A stretch of DNA of 64,000 nt from Membranipora membranacea (Eukaryota; Bryozoa; Gymnolaemata; Cheilostomatida; Membraniporidae): assembly GCA_914767715.1 (NCBI GenBank), contig OU612069.1, positions 23,371,387-23,435,386 on the forward strand. Reading direction: 5' to 3'. The stretch's first letter is position 1, and each line of letters opens with the position of its first letter. A program made the position numbers and the translations under genes. The notes below the pieces were generated by a model. That model was not told the DNA's origin, searched no databases, and saw only the letters and a list, made by a program, of their open reading frames with translations. Positions 12,901 through 26,200 of this stretch are shown piece by piece.

Positions 12901-13279
12901 CATAGCCCCGTGCTAGACAATTTGTAATCCTGCTCAGTCCAAATATATTTTCCAACCAGCATTCCAAGCCCGAAACCCCAGTTCTGATACAAAATATTTA
13001 GCCCATATTGGGTGCCCCGTTTTTTTATACCAATTTTATTGCATCTAAAATATCATATCATATTATGTTGAATCAATAGGCTTTAGTGGCTGGCTACTCA
13101 TATATTTACATTTTTGCAATCGACCATGACACCTTGTCGACATTCAATTATCCACACTCTCTTTACTCAACAAAAACGTGGTCCATGCTTCTAAAAAGTT
13201 ATACAATGTTGCAATCACTTCACTCTTGGATAGCCGGGTATACCTTCTTCCGGGAGTTATTGCACAATCAAGTAGAGGG

Positions 13280-13860
13280 TGCCCTGGGACTGCATCTATA
13301 CTGCAACAAGTTATAATGTCGTTACTTTTGAGGATTCGGTTAGCCAAACAGGTGGGCTGCCTCAATAAACAACAAATCTGAGATGGCCTCCAAACAAAAT
13401 CTGAAGAAATTCTCCATGAGGTGCATTGAAACGATCCAAGTACAATTGAGACCTAAGCTGGATGAAGATATCAGTTAGAGCAATTACAGACATTGTTTTC
13501 TCAGAGTAAATTTTCTAATCCCTCAAGAAAATCTTATTTGTAAACAACCAGTTGTATTGCAGTCTCTGTGTTTCATTACAGGGAAAGAATTTGTTACTGT
13601 TGTGCCTTGTTTATCTTTTCCAAATTAAAGGCAATGTAATATTAGAATATCAAAACCTGAGGATAACCTTTGTGTCTCAAGACTGATTAAAATTGAAGGT
13701 TGATTTAAATCAGATGTCTTGTCACAAGCCACATCCCGGAGCATAGGCGGCGAAATTCGTTGCCTTAGTGGCCAGGCCACAATATCTGCGCCAGGTTGCT
13801 CTCTGTTTGCAGGCAGGTCGGCGCACACCTGGGTGCCAACCAAAGCCCAGTAGACGATGG
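13280..13860 (+). repeat. Repeat unit R, second direct copy
   Basis: Same unit as 12296-12900, with a ~46-bp deletion near 13680. The deletion is shared with the copy at 61745-62290, which ties these two copies together as products of one duplication. Confidence 0.7.
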
Positions 13861-14212
13861 ACCGCAGACACATTTGATATGAGGCCCTTTCGATAAATTC
13901 AAGGTTCAATGATTGCACAGACCAAGGGTACATTGTGGCAGCATCATTCAACGATTGTAATAGTTAATCCTATTGTAAAAACTGCCACAATACTGCCTTC
14001 CTAGCTATACCCACCGTATCAATTTAGCTCGGATAGTTAGGTGTAATTTAAGCATAAAACTTCATGTCTAATTGTGGAGTAAGGCTGTACAAAGAGAAAA
14101 TTTTACGGGAGAGCCTGCATATTCTATTTTTTACTGTAATCTTGAACTTTGAATTCAGTTCATTCTCCAGAACCCTATAATTGTGACAAATAGATGAAAG
14201 GAGTTTTTGGCA

Positions 14213-17200
14213 TCAAGCTTCCCAAAACTTTCCCCTAGATGCAAAGCACGCAGGTACCTTGACCAAGGAGTAAAAAACTCTTTCCTTGACTATTGTTAAA
14301 AAATTTACTCTGAATCCCTTTACTCTGTGAAGCAGTCTATCCACATGCTTGAAACTAAAATGTTTTACACAGATAGATAGATGGGGTGATAACTCTATAC
14401 TGCAAATGAGCCACCAAATTTCAACAATAAGAGAAGACAACTTCTTAGCCCAAGATTTGCCCAAATTGACTTTAATGAACTGAGTCATTAGCTTCTTTAT
14501 CAGATGTGTCATGAATGGGGGATTATACTCTTTTACCTTGACACATTTCAGTGGGCAGTGAGTGTCTTTTATACTAGTCAGTGTTGTTTTTTAGTGGTTT
14601 ACCATATCAACAATAGTGCAGGTTTCAGTTGATATGTGTTCCAAGTCTACTTCAGCAATAGCTGTGAGCATGTCGCGTTTGGATTGTACAGAATATTGCC
14701 TGCGACAGGTTTTTCTATGTTGTTGTTTAGATATGTTTTTTCCCAGGCAGTTGTATACATCATTCTCATTACCAATGAGGGTGGTAGTTTAGTTGCTGTT
14801 TCATATGCAGTCATATCAGTAATAATCTGATCTAGTAAAGTGTCTCCTCTTGTTGGAAAGTCTACCTTCTTTGAGATGTTAAGTTTAGTGGATAGACTGT
14901 CCCATGGCATACAATTGAAGTTGCCACAGGCAAGAGTTCTTGTATCAGGATGCTCAGTCATCTACTGGTTGTGAATATTTTCTATGTACTGAATGTTTAT
15001 TCTATTATTATCAGATTGAGAATGATATACACATCCGATAATCATGATGTGTATCTGTGTGTGTTGGACTAGGAACCAAACTGCCAAGTACGTCTTTGTG
15101 CTTTAACTTTCAAGAGTAGTAACATGCATGTCAGAATTAATGAGGATAGCAGCTCTAAAACGCTATGAAATGTGATTTTCCTTTATTTGAACTCATTGAA
15201 CCATATTGAATATTGGGTCAATCCAAGCTTTAAGTCTGTACATTTTTCATCTGACAAGAAGCAACAGTTAGGATAGAAAACAGGGGGGGGGGGGGGCTCT
15301 CTTTGATAGAGAGGTATTGTTGTTTGAATTGAAATTTTCTCGTCTATGGGAATTTGAGGATAAAGACTCATTAACTTGAACAGATCAATGAGACAATTTT
15401 AAATATACTGGGCAAGTTATAGATGAAGCTCGATGAATTCCTTTACAGTTGACACAATTTGGGATCTCAGAACATTGATCACTATGATACACATCGCCAC
15501 AGTTGTAACAGGCTTTCTGATTGGGGCAAGATGAAGATTTGTATCCATGGCAGTTGTAGCATCTAATGACAGATGGCATGTTGTATTAATCGACGGCAAA
15601 AGTAAGGTTGGATGGATGGATAAATGGATTTATTACTATCATAGACAAAAATTTGTCACGAAATACGTTGTTAATACTGACAAGAAAGAAAAACATGGAA
15701 AAATCAGATCTCTGTTGTATAAAAAGTATTTTAGAACAGTATATTATTAAGTGTATGTATGAGATGTCTTAAAAAGCTGTCTCTATCCCATGTACCCCGA
15801 TATTTAACGGTGCGGTAGCGACCTGAGGTGCATTTAGTTAGAAAGTCATTGATAAAGTGCTCTTCATCGTGTATGTACCGTAGTCCAAGTGTCTTGATCT
15901 GGTTGGCCACCAGAGCATCTATATCGGGGTGCTCAATCCCTAACTTGGTGGCATCTTTAAATATTTTGCGTAAGGACTTCTTGTCGCTTGCATGGATGCT
16001 TGTAAAAAGTATGGGGAGACAGTAAGTGATGAGGGATATAATAAAACTCTTGAATAACATATGAGAAAGGGGCTTTGAGCTATAGTATACAAAATTTTTC
16101 ACAGTATACATGCGTTGAGATGCAGTAGTCACTATGGATTGCATATGATCATGATAACGGAGTTTATCGTCAACAGTAACACCAAGGTATTTTACTTTGT
16201 CACAAAAACCAACTTCCGTGCCGTTAAGGATAAGAGTAGGGGTAATGGGCCTAACAAGCTGAGTAGAAAACATCATTTCTTGAGTCTTGGAGGCGTTTAA
16301 CAATAGGTTTAAATCACAACATTGCTTTGAAATTCTACTAATCTCATCAAGATAGGCACTAAGATCTGATTGATTCGATATGCATCCAATTATACAGGTG
16401 TCGTCTGCGTATTTAATGACAGTAATATTGCTCAAGTCTGAGGTAATCCTATTGGTATATATTGAAAACAATAGTGGAGATAAACAGCAACCCTGGGGAG
16501 TGCCAGTGTTGGTTATGATGGGTTCTGAGATATTGCCATCTACTATTGTTCTTTGGGTGCGATTCGTTAGGAAGCTGTATATCCATTCAGTGACATTGGA
16601 GTCGAGATGTGATAATTGCGAGATTAAGTCTGGAACATGTATTGTGTTGAATGCAGAAGAAAAGTCAAGGAACAGACACCTGGCATAATCTGAAGCTTTC
16701 TTGTCAATGAAATCTGTGATGGTAGTAGTGAGGCATAAAAGGGCATCTTGAGTTGAGCGGTTTGCACGATAAGCAAACTGCAGGTGGTCCATAGCTGTAT
16801 GAGTATTAGAGCGCACTCTATTATTGCTATTTGTAGACGTTTGGGAGATTTGAAATATACCTCGACAGATCTTTTAGGAATCTCAAACTTAATTATTCTT
16901 GACACGGTAGTTACATCGAATCCGCCCTGTTCAAGGTCCCTCACAAGGTCAGCCTCATCAACAAAAAATGAACACCTTTGCTAGCTCCGACCGATATGGC
17001 CTGGGACTGTCGGATTGTTTCCTAACCGAAGATTGTCCAAATTCATTTGATGACCATTTGGTGATGGCAGTATCTACCATTCTTTCTTCGCTGAATTACA
17101 CAAAGAATTTTTTGATTACTGCTTCTACTAATTATCTCAATAGAAATGTAGCTGTCGAGCCCTCTTACTGCCTTTCTGATTTTTTCATCAATTTTAATGA

Positions 17201-17534
17201 CATCACCTTCTCTTCTAACCGTTACTATAATATTTGTTTGCGGTTTGAATGTGATTGTGAGCCTTTGCCTTTCATGCTTTATCAGAGTTTTGATTTTTCA
17301 TTTCTTGTGTTAACTGAGCAAATGTCACCTTGCTAGCAGTTACTGATTGAGATACCTTGGGTTATTAGATCGCTGTGTTTTAATTTGTTCTACCTCTCTC
17401 TTCAAGCTCGAGTTTTCCTTAGTAATATCCTGAACTTTTTGCTCCAAGTTATTAATTCTTTTAAGTGCAGACAACAGTAGTTGTACTTGTATGGCTTCAA
17501 TTGTGGACATGTTTTTTTGCATTTTGTTTTGCAT
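14213..17534 (-). mobile_element. Degenerate non-LTR retrotransposon (LINE) with ORF1 and endonuclease, interrupted
   Basis: Reading the minus strand 5' to 3': a coiled-coil segment (17534-17340), an ORF1-like block with TITFKPQTNIIVTVRREGD and LDSYISIEIISRSS (about 17310-17080), and EADLVRDLEQGGFDVTTVSR (16950-16830). CCHC knuckles CYNC, CYNCGDVYH and CVNC follow at 15579-15385. An apurinic-endonuclease-like piece with GNFNCMPWDS and DFPTRGDTLLDQIITD (14961-14647) comes next, then MTHLIKKLM linker text (14512-14213). Frames are broken by stops and shifts. The endonuclease GDFN motif reads GNFN. Its own RT domain is not present downstream, so the copy is dead. A second LINE sits inside its ORF1. 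Confidence 0.7.
15605..16816 (-). mobile_element. Nested 5'-truncated LINE with intact RT reading frame
   Basis: A 361-residue open frame (16816-15731) carries reverse transcriptase motifs in order: HLQFAYRANRSTQDALL, LDFSSAFNTIHVPDL, GTPQGCCLSPLLF, IKYADDTCI (catalytic YADD) and KYLGVTVDDKL. A LINE-type C-terminal region follows. The frame is intact from there to its stop, but endonuclease and ORF1 are missing. The 3' end carries a short ATCC-type tail (plus strand GGATGGATGGATAAATGG near 15612). It splits the ORF1 of the surrounding LINE between residues now at 16830 and 15580, so it inserted later. The family is Jockey/CR1-like by motif style; I cannot fix the clade. Confidence 0.75.
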
Positions 17535-17800
17535 ATTTCTTTATTTGTCTTTATTTTTGTCGGTAAATGCTTGTTATCACAATGACTACTAGCCGAGCGA
17601 TGAGTGGTTGAACGTGGCATACTATTATTTACCGTTTCCCAATATGAATAACCTGGTATATCATGACAGTATTTCTTGGCCTGAATCTTTTCCGGACAAA
17701 CATCATCTTCAGTACAATGGACAATAGCTGACCCTATATTACCCTTCAATGATAAGTGTCTATCGAGTTCCATAATTATGTATTTGCGGACAGATTTCAA

Positions 17801-20800
17801 GTTATTGTCTGTGTCTTGAGGTTGGTCTCTGCTCTCACAGTGATCAACATCACCATTGTGTGTATGCCGCGGTAGTGTATGGCTATAGGTGATGGCACGC
17901 CGATGAATTGCAGATGTGCTTTGTGGACTATTAGATCACAGATTCAGGGAAGACACATTGAAAGGGCGATGTGACCTGCAGTGATCTACCTTCACAGGCC
18001 CTCCCCCTCTTTAAGGGCATCCTGGAAGGCTGACTTTACATATTCTTTTATCTCATTTGACTTCTGCACAGGAATCTCAGACATGATATTTTGATAGACA
18101 TGCATGAACAAATCAAAGTTATGTTTTAAGGCACTCGTGTGATTAACCACTATGGTATTGGTTGTATTAATTGTCAAGTAGACTATTTGTGCATATGTTT
18201 GTGTACATAAATATTTTGGCATTGAGAATAACTGAGCCCTAATGATGAAAATGGTTATGGCTATAGTTGTTTGCGTGTATTCAGATAATTTATCGAATTC
18301 TCGAATTGATTGGTTCGAAAATGAAAGTTTGTCAGCCGTTGGAACTCAGTTTTATGTAATTATTTTATCCTCATTGCCGATCCTCTACAGTCATTATTGT
18401 AGTTCCCTTATGTACCACATTGTAAATTGAACTATCAGATATTAAGTCCTAATCTCTTAACATAAATTTTTTCATTGTAGTCCAGACACCTTCTTCGACA
18501 GTAAGAGCATACAGACATTACCACCAATCCAATAATAATATATCTGTTATTATTATTACGTAGATTATGATTGCTTTGTTGGATATTTAGGACTTCTGAG
18601 CAATCACCATCATGACTAACAATGTAGGCCTAAGTGAAAATTACCGAACACTCTGTACATGTGAGTAATTAATATTTCATACCCGTAATTAAATATTCGT
18701 CGTGCACTTATTTTTAAATTCTTACTCCGTATATCAGAAAGCCTATAACTCACTTAGTAGGCTAAGTAGTTTTCTTTTACAATGTGCCATCTTTAAGTAT
18801 CTGTTGCGATTGAGTGAATTAAATTTGGACTGTTGTACTTCTAATATGAAACTAGTTAGTTGTGTTTGTGTTTGTCTTCAGTATTAATATCACTGATAAA
18901 TAGTTTTTGTGTGACACATGAATACCAAGAAAATTCTAGCCCTCTAAATGAGTAAAGGATTTAGATCAATGAAACCTGGCTTGACTAAATTACAGCACCC
19001 CACCTGGTCTTGCTTCCTACCCTCTAAGATCTGGATTTTGCCTAAACTTTTTCTATGGCCCTGGCTCATGTCTGGTTCAATGTTATATGCAATAATTGTT
19101 TGAATCAAGCTTCTGTGACATCAGGAAGAATTCCATTCCATTCTCCCTGTGACATGAAGTAACAAGTCTGCATAATAATTACGACAGCATTATTTGCCAT
19201 TGGGAGATAAGGTTAAGGGCAGCTAGATGATTGAGATTGGTCGTGAAAACCACACGTCTGTCAAATATGCCATATTATTCATTGACTTTCCCGAACTGAG
19301 GTCTTGTTAGAGGGATTCCTTTTCATTGACAGAGTGCCTATTGTGTAAAGACCGAAAGTTGGAACCTGTGTACAAGGCCCTAAACGGATGGAAACATTTT
19401 ACTACTGTACGTAAAAAGAAATGCCACTGGGCGCTATCAATATATATTTACATCGTTGTGCAGGGCTATATCCTAGTATACAGCCACACCAGCCGGCTTT
19501 GACGCCCAAGATTGCATAATAATTGGCCTATTTTCATTCGCTCTTAAAATTATGTAAATAAGAAATATTAGATGCTGTGTGTATCGAAATTGACAATTTT
19601 GTACCTGTACTCATAGGGATTGGAATTGTATCAGCCCTAAAAAATCGAAGTTTTCGTCAACAAACCATCTGTCATTTAACTCACACAAATCGAACTGAGG
19701 CAAAATTTACTCAAGATTTATTAATTCCTACTAATCTGTGATTTTCTCTTGTTCTAAATCAGAAATAACTCCATAGTTTTTTCACCATAAAATTTAGCTG
19801 TGTCTGCTGAAGCTGAATTTAATTAATGTCCCTCAGGTAAACACATCATTGATATGCAAACAGCTGATTAAGGTGCTGTTGTGTGGATTTAAAGTGGAAT
19901 ATTTATGTCATGCTTCATCCAATCATCAAGCCTTTGATTGTATGATGAGATAGATAATAACGTAAAAATCCTGAAGATCGCAGCTCAAACAGTTTCCATG
20001 CTGCATATCTAGATTAAATGTTTTATTCTTTGGGTAATCTGCCTGTGAACTTTTATTAGACACTCCTCCAAAAACCAGACAATTTTATTTCAGCTGGGTT
20101 TATTTGGGCACTGCAAGCCTTCACCGTGCCACTACGCTGCACGGGATAGTCAGGAATACCAGGTTCACAATTTAACGCTATACATATCCCCCTTTTGCTG
20201 TGATAGAATTTGGTTTGCAATGAATCATCTTGCATTCCAAATCAATTGGATGCTGACGATACTGATACATGCAATTACTATGTGTGTTACTAAAGTGTTT
20301 CACTACAACAGTAAAATAAAAAATTGAAAATCCCTTTGAAAGACTGCTGTAGTGGTCTAACAACTGTTGGTTTGCGGCTGGATTGCTTGGTTTTGTGATT
20401 CTTTAGCAGCTTGATTAGCCTCTAATTTTTATTATTTCACGAGGGGACAACTCTAAATTCAATTCAAAATACTCTATTGCAGACAACGCATCGTAAAATC
20501 ATAGCGTTGGGAGATTCCCATGTGGGCCGACTGTTTGTGGCCACAGTCAAATTCACTGGACAATGCTAGGGCACCACAGTATGCCGCTATCATAGCGCCA
20601 CCTCAACGACATGCAGGTATCTTTTTGGTTATGGATCAGGAGGCAGGCCTAGAGGAATTATAACAGAACCCTTTTCATCCAACATTGGTACAGGCAGGCG
20701 ATGTGATACCTGATAGCAGCTATCATGTCACTATGCAACCACAACTTGTAGTAGACAATGAAATAGGTTATAATTATAAATGTCAGAGAGAATGAAAATG

Positions 20801-21480
20801 TTGTATTAGTTGACACCCATACCCATGCCTAGTAAGCGTTGAGATTTACACTCAAGGTATTGAGTTATAACATAGTGCGTACACAAGCGCGATGACTGTA
20901 AAACAACATTATATTATAGCGAATTATATTGACATTATAATTTATTATCGAAATATTTTATTATATTCATCAGCGGGGTTTCCCTAATATCAAATAACTT
21001 CAGAGTTCAATGTCAGTCAGATCCTTTATTAGGGTTCACCCGATTACCTTAGTGTAAAAGTACTATTGATCATGGTTCATGTTGCAGGAATCCACCGAAA
21101 AGGCTTCTGGTGAGGGGTTCAAGCCTCAACATTCATCAAAAATCCAAGGTTGGTAAAGCTACTACATCTACCAAAGGTAAAGCTGTCACATACACTGTAT
21201 GTGACACGCCTAGGTGCATGACTCTACATGAAGTTAGGCATTGTATATTGCACTGTCATGGTTGCCATGGTCTTAATCTGATTAATTGTTATACTCTTCC
21301 GCATTTACTTCCATTTTTTGCACATTTAATTACCATCTAAATGCGGATGTTGGCCATCAAAATAATGACGTATCATCCCACCTGTTTCTATTTTTACGAC
21401 CTATTTATACAGGTCAGTATAAAGAACAGTGGTTTTTGCTCTGAAGATTCAGTTACAACTTGGCGTTGCAATTTATCAGT
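17801..21480. other. No gene recognised
   Basis: AT-rich DNA without a convincing exon chain. The only longer frame (minus 18222-17992, ending QKSNEIKEYVKSAFQDALKE) could be a 5' part of the LINE ORF1 to its left. The link is not established. Confidence 0.5.
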
Positions 21481-21482
21481 TG

Positions 21483-21502
21483 CCTGGGGCATTTGCCCCA
21501 GG
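21483..21502. repeat. Perfect 8-bp hairpin, CCTGGGGC loop GCCCCAGG
   Basis: The stem CCTGGGGC (21483-21490) pairs with GCCCCAGG (21495-21502) around a 4-base ATTT loop. It lies just before a decayed coding-like region. Function is unknown. Confidence 0.6.
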
Positions 21503-21585
21503 GTGTAGTTCAGTAATAAAATCATCAAACTGCCGAAAAACTGCATTCAGTATTGTAAAGTAATCTCATATGAACTCTGCCAGCA

Positions 21586-22260
21586 GTGAACTGTCGTGAT
21601 CTTTCTCGATCCGACAAAGCTCCTGCTAAGAAAAATACAGAGCCCTAGTCTTCGGCGGTGGACGATAGCGTCTAGTCTACATTAAAGGAGGAGGATACAG
21701 GTGGGTCAGCAGATCCTGTGGAGTCACAGGAGGAAGTTATTGGAACTACATCAAGCTGTTCCTCTTACCCTAGAAGAGCTTTTGGGTGCGTTCCAGCATA
21801 TCAGAGGAACAAGCATTTGTCAGACAACTCCGAAGAAGTATTAGGGAAGATGAGTTCATTGATTTGAAAAAGCTTCTTCCAATACATTGTGATGAGAGGA
21901 CCAAAACAAAATCCACACTTAGTGACAAGTGCTTCGAAAAAGTTGAAGACAACACTACCGTGGTTTTATACCTTGATTTATGCATTTATTGTGTTAATGA
22001 ATGCACATCTAGAATTCTTCCCTCCAGGTATACAGGCAGTTTGAAATTGTTAAGGGTTTTCAAACTGCTGGCAAAGACATAATAGAATATGATTACCTGT
22101 TCAGGCGTTAAAAATGCAGGAACACTGACATCGTATGGGGAGAATACATTGCAGAGTTGGCTGGAGGGTTGAAAGAATCAAGACCCACTGCTAAAAAGAT
22201 AGACCAGACCAAGAAGAATAAACCTGGCAAACTAGCATATTATCACAACTTGTTCAACGC
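21586..22260 (+). pseudogene. Decayed retroelement-like coding fragment
   Basis: Pieces of reading frame survive in different phases: RDLSRSDKAPAKKNTEP, LRRSIREDEFIDLKKLLP (about 21820-21885), and after breaks IEYDYLFRR and GEYIAELAGGLKES (about 22085-22180). The REGEFIDL..LLP type of motif is familiar from Gag-like proteins of DIRS-type and related elements. I place it there only tentatively. Many stops and shifts show it is not functional. Confidence 0.3.
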
Positions 22261-22269
22261 CTGAGGCAC

Positions 22270-23250
22270 CGTACAAATAGTGTGGATGAAAGGGATACCT
22301 GACAAAACAGTTGGTTCTCCTGTGGTGAGCAGTTTCCCATCTTGGATGAGCATACTAATTAACAATTAGGCTTAATTGAAAGGAGCGAAATCAGTATGAT
22401 GCTTTATGCTATCTTAGTTTGCCTCTGTTACTGCAATTGACAAGCAAGATTCACTGGGATTTTCAAGCGGTACATGAGAATGGGCATGGGCCCTATATAG
22501 GAGAACATATAGCCATAGATATACAGTCATCTGTTCAAAAACGAGCTCATTAAACGTTCTGAAAGAGCATTGACAATGTTTTATGAGAACATAAAATTAT
22601 AATGGCTCGAAATGATAATATCATCAGTTGTCATATTGTGTAAGCAAAAATTAACAGTCAGTTTGTCAAAGTATTTGGGACTAAAGAATTATGAAATACA
22701 GCAGTGGGGCATGTAGAATGATGAAAGAGAAAATAGTTGATTGTAAATCATCTGTGACATTTTGGCAAGTTATAAGGATGAACAACAAAGAAAGAATCCT
22801 AATGTTTCCAAATGAATGAAGTTGACTGAAAGTGGGCAAAACATGAGCATATACTTACATGCACATTATCATATGCGGGGAAATAAAATATCTGAGTCGA
22901 CGACATGGCATATAGTGTTTTCTGAAGTTGAGGCTGTTTCATTATGGTAATTATGTCATAAGACAGATAAAAAAATTTGTGAGAAAAGGCTCTGTCATTA
23001 GATTTTCACACTGACACGGATTGAAACTTTGATTAACCTTCATCTTCATCTCTGGCATAGTAGTTTGTAGTGACAAAGGTAGTGAATGTAGGTAGGGATG
23101 CAAAGTGTGTCACTCTTTGTATATGAACACTACGAGCAGTAAGCTTATCTAATGAATACGAGCGCTAGCTAAAGCGGCACACTAAGTGACTTTAATATAG
23201 AATCGTGGAGTAATGTGTCTTATCAGCATAATAATTTTTCTTATAATTGC
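22270..23250. other. No gene recognised; upstream of the NHL/HYR-like gene
   Basis: No exon could be fixed here. The first exon of the NHL-type gene, with its start codon, should lie in or before this stretch, because the exon at 23253 starts in phase 0 without a nearby ATG. Confidence 0.4.
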
Positions 23251-23252
23251 AG

Positions 23253-26200
23253 ATTGTGCTCTGTGCATACTTTTGGACAGCCTATGGAATGTCTGATGAA
23301 GCTGAGAAGGTCATATCAGGGTGAGAACACTATGACATATAAACTTTGATTTGAGTCAGGGTATGATGTTTATCCCTCAACTCAAATGAAAGGACTCAAG
23401 AATAAACAAGAAAAGACAAACTTTATATTGATCGATTGAAATTTTGTTGTCACATTCCTTTACACTGCTATGAACAGCAGTCTTAGTCATTCACTCAGTA
23501 TAGATAAATGGTCACTGGTTGCTTGATTGTCATGAATGGATTATCAACCGATATTCCTATATTGATTCATAAATGTACAAACTTTTTTCCCAAATAAAAA
23601 TACTGTGTACATCCAGTTAGAGAAGTAAGTAATTAGCACCTAGTAACTATGAAAAAACTATTTTTTTCTGAATTGAAAACTGTTCTGTAGAACTCTGAAT
23701 CACTGCATGTCCCTGCCCAAAACAGATTATCCTCATGCCTGTTCAAATTCTTTCTGATCCCTTTTAATTATTGACAGATGCAAATACGGTCTACACTGTC
23801 GAACTGAGACATCATTCAACCAAAATTATTCATATTTTAGCATCGCTACTGGTGAGGTGAAAGTCTTCATGACAGGGGTCTCTTGGGTGACGCATATGGA
23901 AGCAGATCAATACATCGCTGGGAACATTGTCTATTCAGATTTTCATGCACTGATATCATCAAATGGTACCGAATCAACAGTCATTGTAGGGAATCCAACA
24001 GAGCATGGGTATATATTAGGATTTGCACAAATCTCCAGAACACAGATCATTCTAGCCGATAATAGTAACCATTGTCTCAGGATAGTTGACAGAGCAAGCA
24101 GAAGATCATCACTGTTCGCCGGACAGTGTAAGAATTTGGGATATCAAGATGAATACCCTGCTTTGTTTGGCTACCCACGCTTTATCATCAAAGATCAGCA
24201 AAAAGCAGATAATTGTGGTTGACGGACACAATTCAGCACTGAGATTTGTACATATCATCAGCAGGGATGTGCAGAGTTTAATCAAAGTGACAGGATATGG
24301 ACTTATAAATGGGGCTATAGTGCAAATGAGAGAATCAGGAGATATCCTAATACCAGCAGAGCGACAAATACTAAGATATAATTACAACTCCAAATCATTA
24401 TCGGTACTCACAGGGTCAAAATTGACAGGATATGACAATGCAAAAGTCGATGGAGTACACTCTGATGTTGTCTGGGATATGTTAGTGCTTGATAAATTAA
24501 CCCTCATCATCACTGATGTTGGTGAACATTTAATCAGGATTGTCGATCTTATAACGAATAAGTCATCCTCAATCAGTCTATGCACACAACCTCAGACCAT
24601 CACACAGAACACACGAAACTGCACTACAAAGGAACGTTCATTCAGCCTTCTCAGCTTTGAAGGAAATATATTGATCGGAATGATGAAGCAAATCTTGACC
24701 GGTGAGTATGTAACCTTGTTTTCCTGTTAATGAAATAATTAAGGCATGTTGTGATCCTTCTGCGTTTGGCCGTGTGTAAAAAGTGAAATCATATAACTTT
24801 AATGGTAGATGAAAGCTTTGTTTTGAGATTTCTGTGAGGGATGCTTAAAACCAATAACGCAGCTGATGCTCAGTTGAACCCTAAGGTTTGTGACCTGAAG
24901 TAATATGAAAGAGCTCAAAACACTGCTGCCACCCGGGCAAATGTGTGCTTATTGGATTTTGTGTAGACCAAAACTAACAACTTGAGGCGGCAATCTCAGT
25001 ATTGTCACCTAATGCGCAAACGATTTGCAACCAACTGATTATCTAAATCAGGGTATGAAATTAATCATGTAGTTATTATCTTACTAATAGACAATAATGA
25101 CGTCATCAGCTTGTCCTAGTGCGTTAATTACATACATTGATTTTGACATTAAGTTTTGTAAATTATTTCCCCAGTGATGACAATACTGAGATTACATCTT
25201 CAATTAGTTATTTTGGAGCTACACAGAATCCAAAGAGCACAAATTCCCGGTAGGGGTAGTTTAAACAGGTCTTCTGCAGTTGGTCCGAGATTACATCATT
25301 GATGAAGATCAATTCAAGTCGGCCAATTGACAATCCAAGTCATTGTTGATTCCCACTAGCGCACATTTACAATCTCTGTATGTCTACTTCAGTTAGTTTG
25401 AACTCAGACAGCAAGGATATGAAAAACAGAACAGATGAAGGGAAAGTTTCAACTTGTGTGAACAGGAATATCACTGCTTATATTGCGGGAAATGAATCTT
25501 ATGTCAAGGTCGAGGTGATGGAAGGGCGTAGTGAAGAGTTATCTGAAGGGTATCATACATACAACTTCAACAGTGTGGGTCCACAAAATCATACCAGCTG
25601 TACAGTGGTTGTGCAGGTCATCAAAAACGGTGAGAACACATTAACAAACATTCTAAAACACAATGTCTTCTGGTGTTCACCGATTTCATGAAGCTGTTGC
25701 TTTCAACTATTCAGGTCCCAGCCCTCCCTTGATACCATATTGTATTGCTTAATCCTCGATTTTAGGATGGGGATAATCCATTCGCCAAACAAAGAATTCG
25801 AAGTTTTATTGAAAATATACTTGTCTGTAAATATTGATATCAAGTTACTGCATTCATTTCAGAGACTGAATCTGTTTGCCCAGATGTTATCGCAAAAGTT
25901 ATTTCTCCCAAGACGAAATTAGCAAAACATTGGTTATCGTTCAGAGAGCACACACACACTCTGAAGCTGCCTGTTGGTCGCTATCCTTACACTATTGATA
26001 ATGGAGTTAGACTTTGTAACATCACACTGGTTGCTAAAGGTGAATGATACATCGGGTATACAATGATTACAAGACACCCTACCATCATAATTACCAATCA
26101 TTTTGATAGGCCATTCTGATTCTCACTGAGACCTGACTATTATGGCAGGACCACTTATCCATTTATTTAAACTTTTCACAGCTTAAAATTGTGGTAGCCT

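Larger units (their letters stand above)
11521..13860 (+). repeat. 2.3-kb repeat, left copy; inverted partner at 61745-64000
   Basis: The sequence recurs in reverse complement at the right end of the window with few mismatches. Across 11581-11870 I count roughly seven differences by eye. Both copies share internal structure: a unique block (11521-12290), repeat R (12296-12900), a ~380-bp spacer, then R again (13280-13860). In both, the second R lacks the same ~46 bp that the first R has near 12697-12745, so the whole arrangement was copied together. A partial R also occurs at 44229-44535. Short ORFs in it change at many residues between copies, so I do not treat it as coding. Confidence 0.85.

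Noticed and set aside
13144-13381. ORFs of 67-73 residues on both strands, also found in the inverted copy at 62152-62406
   Set aside because: Kept open only because the copies are recent. Amino-acid changes between copies are frequent and there is no domain, so a coding role is not supported.
15281-15297. G-homopolymer run
   Set aside because: A simple homopolymer in a decayed LINE; no functional reading is warranted.
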